This document shows, piece after piece, positions 33,998 through 44,500 of a DNA stretch of 64,000 nt. Numbering within the stretch: the first letter of the stretch is position 1; every line of letters begins with the position of its first letter. The DNA is from Ophiosphaerella korrae (Eukaryota; Ascomycota; Dothideomycetes; Pleosporales; Phaeosphaeriaceae). The translations under genes were made by a program, and so were the position numbers. The notes below the pieces were generated by a model, which was not told the origin of the DNA, ran no database searches, and saw nothing but the letters and a program-made list of their open reading frames with translations. Location of the stretch: assembly GCA_028456385.1 (NCBI GenBank), contig JALNQF010000197.1, positions 1 to 64,000 of the forward strand, in the 5' to 3' direction.

Positions 33998-34310
33998 ATG
34001 TTATTCTTGTTTGCTATTATCTTCGACACGCACATACTTGTACCTAGTGAGTTAAAGAGCAATCTGCGAGAGGGCAACTACAGCAGCACTTGGCTCGATC
34101 TTGTGAGATATGCTCAAAAGATATTTAGTGCACAAGATACGCGGCGATTCATTCTAGGGTTTACCCTTTGCGGATTAATCCTAGGGCTATGGGAATTTGA
34201 CAGGCTTGGAATGACTGGATCTACGTTATTTGATATTAATAAGGGCGCCAAAACGTTTGTTTTGGTAGTCTTAGGATACTGTATGCCTTTCTTGGCTATT
34301 TCAGGGTACG
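33998..34310 (+). pseudogene. FunK1-type kinase fragment
   Basis: TWLDLVRYAQKIFSAQDTRR followed by FILGFTLCGLILGLWEFDRL, TGSTLFDINKGAKTFVLVVL and GYCMPF matches the region just before the kinase core in fungal FunK1 proteins, where RRFVxGFTLCG..LWEFDRLG...FDIN is typical. The kinase catalytic loops are absent, so this is only a fragment. Confidence 0.65.
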
Positions 34311-34800
34311 CACGCGCGGCCACTCGAACGCGCGACGTTGTCTGCGCTACTTACCCGCAGTTTTCTGCACATTTTTCAAGATGCCAGCATAGTTGCTGTC
34401 ACAGATAATTCAATCTAGACCAATAGGTCCAGGGCTTAACAGCTTTCGCAACCTTTTCAGTTCGGTATACGAGAATGTGGGCATTCAGATATCCACTCAG
34501 GTGCTAAGTTAAGTAAGAAATGAAGGTAATGCGTACTAGCTGTGGCGGCAAGAACCTTCTCGATAATTTGTTAAAACTTATGACAACAGTCAACGCTGAT
34601 AGCTTCAATGTCGAACGAATAATCCGCATTCTAAATTATTTGCTAAAGCAATCAGGGTGAAATCAGAGTGTTCGCTGAAGCTTTGATGTGTAGGGAATTT
34701 AGAGGAGTTCTTAACGGGGAGGGGAGGGAGGCTGTTGATCTGCTTCCTAATCGGGTGGTAACCATATGTCGCAAACCGTCTTAATTCCTTCAAGTCATCC
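34311..34800. other. Intergenic, nothing recognised
   Basis: No gene recognised. In particular I see no N-terminal IleRS sequence on this side of the MITE. Confidence 0.4.
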
Positions 34801-35082
34801 TGTCAGATTTGATGGTTACCGAGTCACTAATGAAATTCGAGGTCAGAATGAAATTAATTAGGTTCTCTGTCTATCATCTTCTCTCTGGCTGCTTCTGATC
34901 CGTTTGGTCGAGTCGGAGCGTTGCCCGATATTTCCTCTCCTGTCAAAGCGGTGCGCCGCAGCTGAGTTGGCGCTTTGTGGTTGAGTTAGTGGCAAGCTAG
35001 TATCGCGCACGCGATGCCAGATCGATCGCCATCGCCATCTGAATCGACTCATGAGCTGGCTCGTGAGCCAACTCATCTGACA
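34801..35082 (-). mobile_element. MITE, short form, copy G, complete
   Basis: 282 bp with both ends intact: TGTCAGATTTGATGG at the left, GAGCCAACTCATCTGACA at the right. The bases next to it (CATCC and GGTGA) are not a target duplication. The first IleRS codons begin at the next base. Confidence 0.87.
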
Positions 35083-37511
35083 GGTGACTGGGATAACGCG
35101 TACAAGACTGTGGACAGGGATTTCGAGATCAGGCAGTTGAAAGTGTTCAAGCGCATGTTCGAGAAGGGATTGATCTACCGACAGAACAAACCAGTATACT
35201 GGTCGACTTCCTCTCTTACAGCGCCCCCCGAAGCGGAGCTTGAATATAAAGAGAGCCATCGATCGCTCTCGGCATTCGTGCGGCTTCCAGTGCAATCCTC
35301 TGAGAAACTTAGGAATGGCGCTCTTGCCGGACTTTCAAGGCCGCTGAATATTGCGACCTGGACCACGACACCATGGACTCTCCCAGCCAACAAGGCTGTC
35401 GCCGTACATAAGGACATGGAATACTCTATTGTCGAAGATGCGGAGAAAGGAGGCGAGCTGACCATTGTCGCTGCGTCAAGAGTTGCATTTTACCAAGACA
35501 GTTTCGGGCGAGAACTCCTCCGAATAATTACTAGTATGCTCGGATCGGGCCTGGCTGGAAACTTGATATATGAAAATCCCTTTTAGAGAGGGAACGGCGC
35601 CCAACCCATCGTCCATGCTGATTGTGTCACAAATACATCGGGGACTGGACTCGTTCATTTGGCGCTGGGACATTGTATGGATGACTACCATGTTTGCTCC
35701 GATCGATGATACTGGCGCATTCACGAAGGAAGCCTTCCCTGACCAGCCATGTGCACTCGAGTGTAAATTAGTACAGGATAGCGGTGATAACTCGGTCACG
35801 AAGGCAGTCACAAATTTCCTTGAGCAACATGATCTTCTCCGTGCAATGCAAACTATCACGCATAAGTACCCGATTGACAGGAGGACACAAGAGCCCGTTA
35901 TCACAAGAGCAACTGAACAGTGGTTTGCATCTGTTGGCAAGATCAAACAAGATGCTATAGCCTCTCTTGACGAAGTGAAGCTTCTCCCAGAAACTAGCAG
36001 AACCAGACTAGAGAGCTTCATCCAAGGCCGTAGCCAATGGTGCATCTCTCGTCAGCGCGCTTGGGGCGTGCCTATTCCAGCTTTATACAGAGTTGACGAA
36101 GGACGATGCAAAGCAACAATGGACTCAAAGATCATTCAAAATGCAATTGATGTTATGGAAAAAGGCAACATTGGTGACTAGTGGACTGATGCTCCGGATG
36201 ACAAGAAGTAGATTCCCGAACATTTAACTGGTACATACATTCGCGGCGAAGTCACAATGAATGTATGGTTCGACAGAGGCACCAGCTGGACACTTTTGCC
36301 GTCAAGGAAAAATCAGCCTGTAGCTGATGTGTTCATTGAGGGCATTGATCAGCATCGGGGATGGTTTTAGTCATCGCTCCTCACTCACGTTGCTACTTAG
36401 ACTGCTACTTCTGGTATTAAAGCGCTATAAAAGACGCTGATTACTTATGGCTTCGTTCTAGACTCAAAGTGGGGTAAGATGAGTAAGAGTCTTGGAAATG
36501 TTATCTTACCTACTCAGATCATTTCGGCGAGCTTCTACCACCACTTATATCCAAGAAACAGAAGGGCGCCAAGCGCGACCAAAGTACGCCTATATATGAT
36601 GCCATAGGCTCTGACGCACTGAGGTTATGGGTTGCAAGCGGCGACTACACGCGAGACATCTCTATCAGCCAGGAAGTTTTGCAGGCTGTTAATCAAGCGC
36701 TTCACAGGTATCGTATCACGTTTAAGTGGCTTTTTGGTATCTTTGCATTTCCATCGGTACCACTCGCTTTTACCTTGTTTAACACTCCCCGCACATCCTT
36801 CCCTAAAGATGCAAGCAACACCGCTTTCCTCACCGATAAGCTTGCACTCCATCGCCTTGCTCAACTTAGCCAAGATGTACACGACTGCTACTCCAGGAAT
36901 GAATTTTTCAAAGGTGTGAACACCATCAATAATTTCATCGCCAATGACTTGTCTGCCTTTTACTCCGAAACGCTAAAAGACCGGATCTACAATGGCTCCC
37001 AGGCAGACCGCCAGCACGTGCAACAAATCCTCGGCATTATTTTTTACGAATTGTTGTAGATGCTATCGCCAATTTCTCCGCTCCTTGTCGAAGAGGTGTG
37101 GGACTTCATCTCTGCTACCCTCAAACAAAATTCCGTACACCCAGCACGCGTGCTGTGGTTACCACTCTAGTTCCAAGCCACGATCCACCCGAACAGCTGA
37201 ATAAGTATGTTCACTACGTCGATAATATCCGCACAGCAATCAAAGCTGCCCAGGAGCATCTACGAACCGATAAAAAAATGGGTTCATCACTCGAATGTAA
37301 TGCTCTCCCTGGCGTCACCAACCATAATCCTGGGCAATATCTCATATCGGAATTTCTTGGCCAGTCAGCGAAGGAATCCGACCGTAACGCTGAATGGACG
37401 AGACGTTTAGGAGGACTCGCGGCCTTGTTCGTTGTGGGCGGCTTTGATGTCACTACAGCTACAGAAATAGACATTGTTGCAGCGCAGCTGAAGGAAGACC
37501 AGAGTGTATAG
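35083..37511 (+). pseudogene. ISM1: Mitochondrial-type isoleucyl-tRNA synthetase, truncated and RIP-damaged
   Basis: Bacterial/mitochondrial-type class Ia synthetase, lacking the N-terminal catalytic part (no HIGH motif). Homology starts at the MITE edge with GDWDNAYKTVDRDFE, then KGLIYRQNKPVYWSTSSL, ATWTTTPWTLPANKAVAVHK, GRSQWCISRQRAWGVPIPAL and VWFDRGTSWTLL. The KMSKS loop is intact as [10 protein letters not shown] (36476-36490). The anticodon-binding domain follows (DALRLWVASGDYTRDISISQ; LSQDVHDCYSRNEFF), with an end near QEHLRTDKKMGSSLECNA. Stops at several Trp/Gln codons (TGG to TAG, CAG to TAG) and a few frameshifts fit RIP. The normal role is charging mitochondrial tRNA-Ile; this copy cannot work. 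Confidence 0.88.
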
Positions 37512-37962
37512 TAGGCCCATAAGTCAAAGTTTATGATGAGTGCGTATCAGAAATCAGGTGACGATAGTCTATTTAGAGTTTTAGTACGTAAGCCGAAGGA
37601 GCACAAGTGTCCTAGATATTAGCGGTACGTAAGCCGGAGCCGGAGGCACTATATAGCGGGTGTGAAGATATTATCAAAGCGGGCGAGGCGTAAGATTAGG
37701 ATATGCTGTCACATTGGCATAGATCAAAAAGATAGATGTTGGCTTACGGATCCTATTCTACTATAAAATATAGATTCTTGTCCTCAAAACTTGCTGTCTG
37801 CGAAGCTTGATGAGATTGTAGTTGTGTTCCTTTTATGGCTACGTGCCGTGTCACGTGGGGATGAATCATCTTTCTTGGCAGGGACACTGACACCAACGCA
37901 ATCGTGCGCGCGCTACCTCTTCTATTTCTTCACCTTTTGTTTGACGAAACCGGCTGCAAGCA
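37512..37962. other. Spacer with a possible small inverted-repeat element
   Basis: GTACGTAAGCC at 37586-37596 and again near 37624, and TTGGCTTACGGATCC at about 37739-37753, could be the two ends of a roughly 165-bp TIR element. The remainder upstream of the second synthetase may be its promoter. Confidence 0.35.
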
Positions 37963-40568
37963 CAGCTATCAATTTTGCCAGGGAAGAAGAGGAAACGCTC
38001 GCGCTATGGAATCAGATACACGCCTTCGAGATACTGCAAAACCTCTCGGCTGACCGGCCCAAATACACCTTCTATGATGGCCCGCCGTTCGCTACGGGAA
38101 TGCCCCACTACGGCCATTTGCTCGTCTCGACCATCAAAGACCGTGTCCTCCGATACTGGTCTATGCAGGGCCATTTGATCGAGCGCCACTTCGGCTGGGA
38201 CACGCACGGCTTGCCCATTGAATATGAAATTGACAAGAAGTTGGGCATGTCAGCCAGAGATGCCATCGAGAAGCTCGGCCTGGCTGGATACAATGCCGAA
38301 CGCGAGGTCATCGTGATGCGGTACGCGGATGAGTGGAGGAAAACCATCACTCGGCTGGGTCGATGGGTTGATTTCGATAACGACTACAAGGTAAGCACAC
38401 GGCTAGCACACGGCTCTTCTTTGGTGCTTTGGCTCACAATGGCTTAGACCATGGATGCCAACTTCATGGAGTTAGTGTGGTGGGTGTTCCGCCAACTGTT
38501 CGACAAAGACGCCGTCTATCGCGGATACAAGGTGATGCCATATTCAACCGATTTGGCAACCCCACTGAGCAATATCGAAACGGCACGGAACTACATGGAC
38601 CGCCAAGACCCCACAGTCATCGCGGGCTTCCCGCTCGTCGACGAACCAGAAACCAACCTTCTAATCTGGACCACAACGCCCTAGACCTTACCAATGAACA
38701 TTGCTATCGCTGCCAACCCAGGCCTGGACTATGTCAAGATAGCAGGCAAAAAGGCGGCCAAAAACTAGGTGCTTCTTGAGTCGAGCCTCGGCTTCCTGTA
38801 TAACGACAAGGAGCAACGTGAGGGGGCTTTCGGTATACTAGAGAAGGTCAAAGGATCAGACCTACGCGGACAGCGCTACCAACCTCTCTTTCCTTATTAC
38901 TATGAGAAATTCAAAGACACGGCTTTCCGTGTCTTGACCGACGACTACGTTAAGGCCGGTGAGGGAGTAGGTTTGGTCCATCAAGCCCCAGCATATGGTG
39001 CTAAGGACTACGACGTCGCAACCAAGAATGGAATCATTTCGAACACGGTGCTTCCGCCTAATCCTGTCGACGATTACGGTCACTACACCGACGAAATTAC
39101 CCATTTTGCGGGCCAGCATGTTAAAGAAGCAGAGAGAGCGATTATCAAGTACCTAAAAGCAGAAGGCCGGCTAGTCAAGGACTCGCAATTGATGCACAGC
39201 TACCCGCATTATCCACGGTCAGACACGCCACTCATCTGCCGCGCCGTTTCAACTTGGTTCGTCAAAGTTGCACCTATACTTCTGGCCATGCTCAAGGCCG
39301 GTGCGGAATCGCACTGGGTGCCGTCTTTTGTACGAGATAAGAGGTTCTTAAACTGGATTGCAAATGCCCATGACTGGAACGTGTCTCGCAACCGGTATTG
39401 GGGCACGCCAATTCCGCTGTAGGTCAACAGTGACTATGAAGAAGTCGTTTGCGTTGGAAGCGTCGAGAAACTGAAACGCCTAAGCGGTTACTCCAGGGTG
39501 CTTACTGACCTTCACCGTGACGTTTTGGACCTTATTACCATTCCCAGTCAGCGCGGCAAGGACCAATTGCGTCGCATCCCCGAGGTATTCGATTGCTGGT
39601 TCGAGTCTGGATCCATGCCTTATGCTTCTCGCCACCATCCTTTTGAGAAGGATAGTCTTGATAGTTTCCCGAAAATCTTCCCCGCCAACTTCATCACAGA
39701 GGGCTTGGACTAAACGAGAGGATGGTTTTATACTCTGTTAGTATTTGGCACTCATCTATACGGTGTGTCGCCTTTTCGAAATTGTATCGTGAACGGCATC
39801 GTTCCTGCCGAAGACGGAAAGAAAATGTCGAAGAGGTTGAAAAACTACCCAAACCCTTCCGCCATTATCGGTGAATACGGGTTGATGCACTACGACTCTA
39901 TCTGATCAATTCGCCCGTTGTTCGAGCAGAATCATTGCGCTTTAGAGAACAAGGAGTAAAGGAAGTAGTTGGCAAAGTGCTCCTCCCCCTTTGGAGCAGC
40001 TACATGTTCTTCGAAAAACAAGTTAACCCCCTGAAAAAGGTTGAAGGTGATGGTTACGTCTTCTCGCATAAAAGGCATGCGGACTCGTACGACGCCAACA
40101 CAATGAATCAGTGGATTATTGCCAGCTCACACGCTCTAGTGAGACACATCCAACGGGAAATGACAGGTCAGCTGCTACCAAAGACATGGTTAGAAATCCA
40201 TTTGCTGATTTAAGTATTTGACTAGGCTACCGTCTTTACAATGTGCTTCCTCAAATCTTGCAACACCTCGAGAGCTTGACCAACTGGTACATTCGACTTA
40301 ATCGGGATAAGCTCAAAGGATCCGGCGGAAAGGTCAAGACTATTACAGCTTTGAATACGCTGTTCGATCTTTGTTCATCCTAATCCGAGCTCTTGCGCCT
40401 TTTGCGCCCTTCATCACCGACAAGATATATCGCCACCTCGTCCGATACATTCCACCAGAGCTAACGAGATTCGTCTCGACAACTTCTCGTTCGTACGAGG
40501 ATGACTTGCAAATGACAGCAACCGCAAACGCAACCGTCTCTTTCGTAATGAAATACCTATCTGAATGA
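37963..40568 (+). pseudogene. ILS1: Cytosolic-type isoleucyl-tRNA synthetase pseudogene
   Basis: Eukaryotic cytosolic-type IleRS. NFAREEEETLALWNQIHAFE leads into YTFYDGPPFATGMPHYGHLL, whose HYGH (38106-38117) is the HIGH motif. RHFGWDTHGLPIEYEIDKKL and ADEWRKTITRLGRWVDFDND follow, then a 58-bp intron at 38391-38448. Later parts are [58 protein letters not shown] and the KMSKR loop (39822-39836). The C-terminus breaks off in the anticodon-binding region near 40568. Stops include TGG to TAG (38682-38684, after TTTP) and CAG/TGG to TAG elsewhere. No ATG is obvious. It lies 450 bp after the mitochondrial-type copy on the same strand. Confidence 0.88.
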
Positions 40569-41549
40569 GATCGCGTGGAGATAACGTCATAATATACTGT
40601 CGTGATAAATCTCCATAGAATCTTGTTGGAAACGGCAGAAGTACGCACAGAAAGTGCGTAGTTGTAGTGCTCTGTAAGAGATGTAGGAGCCCGTGAACCG
40701 TCACTTCGTAAGAAGCCTGAAGGATCGGCTTTCCATCTCTCAAATGATTTGACAATCGATGAAGCTCTCTCGCCCAACAAGGCTGAAACGGTCGGTGAGG
40801 CTAACGTCCATCCCTGCGTAACGGAATCACCCGCCGTAGCGGAACGCCGATTGTATTTTCTGCCATAACAACACAGATAACTATCGCAAGGCATAACCAC
40901 GCTCGGGATATAATTGTGAGCCCATGAGACCCCATCATGCTTAATATTATCCTAGGGAACATCCTGCATACGCCGTAATACCACAAATAGTCATGATAGT
41001 GCGAGACTCTGCTACCTCGGACAACCTCGGATTCGTTTGTTGTCTAACATGCCTGCCTAATATTATGTTCATATATCAAAAAGCATAGAAAGAATATATT
41101 CCGAGTATATTATTGTTATATGTAACGTCTTTGCAATCTAGGAGCGATCTAACGCTCATTAGCTGTTGTCCTCTGCGCTTATGTCAGAATCCTGGCTTAA
41201 CTAGACTCAGAACCACAGTTCCTCCCACGCATGACTCGCTCGCGTTACTCCATTATATAGACTGAAGTAACAACACAACTACTCGATAGTCAAGTTATTT
41301 ATATCGCATTCGTATATAAATCCATTTTTTTTCCCTAACTATGTATTTTAGAATACTGTTGCGCACTAGCGAGGCGATAATCTAACACCGGACAGGCGCG
41401 GTTTTGAACACATCTGATTGGATACTAGTAAGCACAGCCCTGAGCGCTCAGCCTGATCAAGATGTGGACAGCTGCTCTTCGCTTTCCTCTACCATAGCAC
41501 CACGGTTGATATTTGCCAACGACACTCCACGTATACAGAGTATATAAAG
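40569..41549. other. Intergenic, AT-rich
   Basis: No gene recognised. Minus-strand frames at 40343-40900 are shadows or chance frames. It includes the promoter side of the HET gene. Confidence 0.4.
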
Positions 41550-44500
41550 ATGGTGATGCGCCTCCTGCAGTGCCTGCCAGACGGCAACCTCCAGCTGATT
41601 TCCTTCAATGACGACGATCGTGCGCCGCGGTACGCCATCCTCTCGCACACCTGGACAGAAGGGCAGGAAGTTACGTACCGCGACTTCATTGACGGCGCAG
41701 GGAGGGATAAGACAAGTTTTAAGAAGATACGCTTTTGTAGCAAACAGGCAGCAGCAGATGGACTAGAATATTTCTGGGTCGACACTTGCTGCATCGACAA
41801 GTCTACGAGTGACGAACTAAACACGGCGATCAACTCTATGTTCAAGTGGTATCGGCGCGCGACTAAATGTTATGTGTATCTGTCGGACGTCTTTGTGTCA
41901 GAGCAGGTTTCTGATGCCGCGGCCTTTCAGATAACGTGGGCAGACGCTTTTCGACGTAGCCGATGGTTCACGCGAGGCTGGACATTGCAGGAGCTTCTAG
42001 CACCGGTTAGTGTGGAGTTCTTCTCGAACGAGGGCAAGCGATTAGGCAGCAAGATATCATTGGAACAGGAAATACACAAGATTACTAAGATACCAGTAAG
42101 TGTTCTTAGAGGACAGGATTTCAGTGATGTTAGCGTTAATAGGCGAATGAGCTGGGCGGCTTCACGTGTGACTACGATTAAGGAGGACAGGGTATATTGT
42201 TTGCTAGGAATTTTTGGAGTGTTCTTGCCACTTATATATGGGGAAGGAGAAGCACACGCAAGAAGGCGGCTGGAAGAAGAGATTCAAAAGCAGCGAGGAC
42301 ATGAACTGGGACAGACTTGCAATTTCAGCGCAGGTGAATTGGCACCAAGGACTTCACGCCGCCATAGCTGACGATGCCTTTCTATATAGCAAGACCAGAA
42401 ACTGCGCGCCCTACCTGCGTAATTCCCTTTCGTCGAGACCCGGACTTTATCGATCGCGGAACGCTGCTCGACGAGGTGCAAAAGAAATGCCTTGCGCCGG
42501 CATCTCGGGTCGCGCTAGTCGGTCTCGGTGGGGTTGGGTAAGTTGGATTGGAGATTCTTGAGGCAGCAGTTGCATTCGCGTCTAACATGACCACAGCAAA
42601 TCGCAACTCGCCATCGAGCACTGCTATTGCACCATCGACCGCGCGCCGGATACTTGGGTTTTCTGGGTGCATGCTGGCAGCGCGGCGCGGCTTGAGCAAA
42701 GCTACCGTGACATCGCCAACCAGGTAGAACTGCCTAGTCGATCAGAACCGCAAGCAAATGTATTTGAGCTTATGCGTAATTGGTTGCTTGACGAGAAGAA
42801 CGGAGAGTGGCTGCTCGTGCTCGATAATGCTGACGACTCTGCAGTTCTTAGTTCACTGCCAGGTCGCGACCAGCATCATCTATTAAGATACCTTCCTCCA
42901 AGTAAGCATGGGAGTGTCGTTGTAACGAGTCGCTCAGTCTCTGTTGCATCGCATTTAGTCGAGGAGAAAGACATTTTCCACATCAAGCCGATGCATGCCA
43001 CCGATGCACAGAATCTTCTTCAGAAAAAACTGATAGGCGACGTCGCTCCAGATGGAGTAAATGAGCTAGCAGTAGTACTAGAGTATATGCCACTTGCGCT
43101 TGTGCAGGCGGCAGCATACATTTCAAAGCGGGGGCCCCACTATTCAGTCCAGCAATACCTCAAAGAGTTTCGCAAAAACGATAAGCGGAAAGTTAGCCTA
43201 CTAAACCAGGAAGCGGGACATCTTCGGAGAAACGAGGAGGCTAAGAACTCAATTATCATCACGTGGCAGATATCATTCGAACACATTTGGCGCACAAGAC
43301 GATCGGCTGCGGACATTCTGTCACTTATGAGCTTTTTTGACCGACAGGGTATTCCTAAAACCTTGCTTCTCAACTCGAGCGTTTCGCAATCGGCACCTAG
43401 AGATGTATGGGCAGACGACGGCGAGGAAAGTAGTAACAATGAGGACGATAGCGCCTCAGATTGCAGCACCGATGACAGTTTTATAGACGACATCCTGACT
43501 CTTAGAGACTACTCTTTTGTCTCTGAAACGACCGATCCGGAAACGTTAGAGATGCACAGCTTAGTCCAGCTAGCAACACAAAAGTGGCTCGAAGGCAGGG
43601 GCGAGGTAGAGGCTTGGAGACAGCAATTCATCAGCACTCTATGTTCAGCTTTCCCAACAGGACAATACGAAAATTGGAACACTTGTCGCTCGCTTTTCCC
43701 ACATGCGATAGCAGCATTAACAAAACGACCCCAAGATAAAGGGAGTTGTAAGGAGTGGGCTGAATTGATGTACAATGCAGCCTGGTATGCGTGGCAGAGA
43801 GGAGACATTTACGAGGCAGAAAGCTTAGCAATAGCATCAATGAAAGCTAGAAGCAAGCTACTAGGGGCTGAAAGTAATGAGACACTCGACAGTATGGCTA
43901 TGGTAGGATTGGCATACAAGCTAGCAGGCCGTTGGGAGGCAGCGGAAGAGCTAGAGGTGCAAGTGATGGAGACGAGCAAGGCGAAGCTTGGCGCGGACCA
44001 TCCCGACACGCTAACTAGCATGGCTAACCTCGCGTCGACATACCGGAACCAAGGCCGGTGGGAGGCAGCGGGGGAGCTAGACGTGCAAGTGATGGAGGCT
44101 CGCAAGACGAAGCTTAGCACAGACCATCCCTCTACGCTGACTAGCATAGCCAACCTCGCGTCGACATTTTGGAACCAAGGGCGGTGGGAGGCAGTAGAAG
44201 AGCTAGACGTGCAAGTGATGGAGACTCGCAAGACGAAGCTTGGCGCGGACCATCCCGACACGCTGACTAGCATGGCCAACCTCGCGTCGATATACTAGAA
44301 CCAAGGCCGGTAGGAGGTAGTAGAAGAGCTAGAGGTGCAAGTAATAGAGACTCGCAAGACGAAGCTTGGCGTAGACTATCCTGACACGCTAACTAGTATG
44401 GCTAACCTCGCGTCGACATACTAGAACTAAGGCTAGTAGGAGGTAGTAGAAGAGCTAGACGTGCAAGTGATAGAGACTCGCAAGACGAAGCTTAGCGTGG

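Noticed and set aside
43809..44279. 156-codon minus-strand frame with repeated VSVSGWSAPSF
   Set aside because: Reverse-strand shadow of the TPR repeats.
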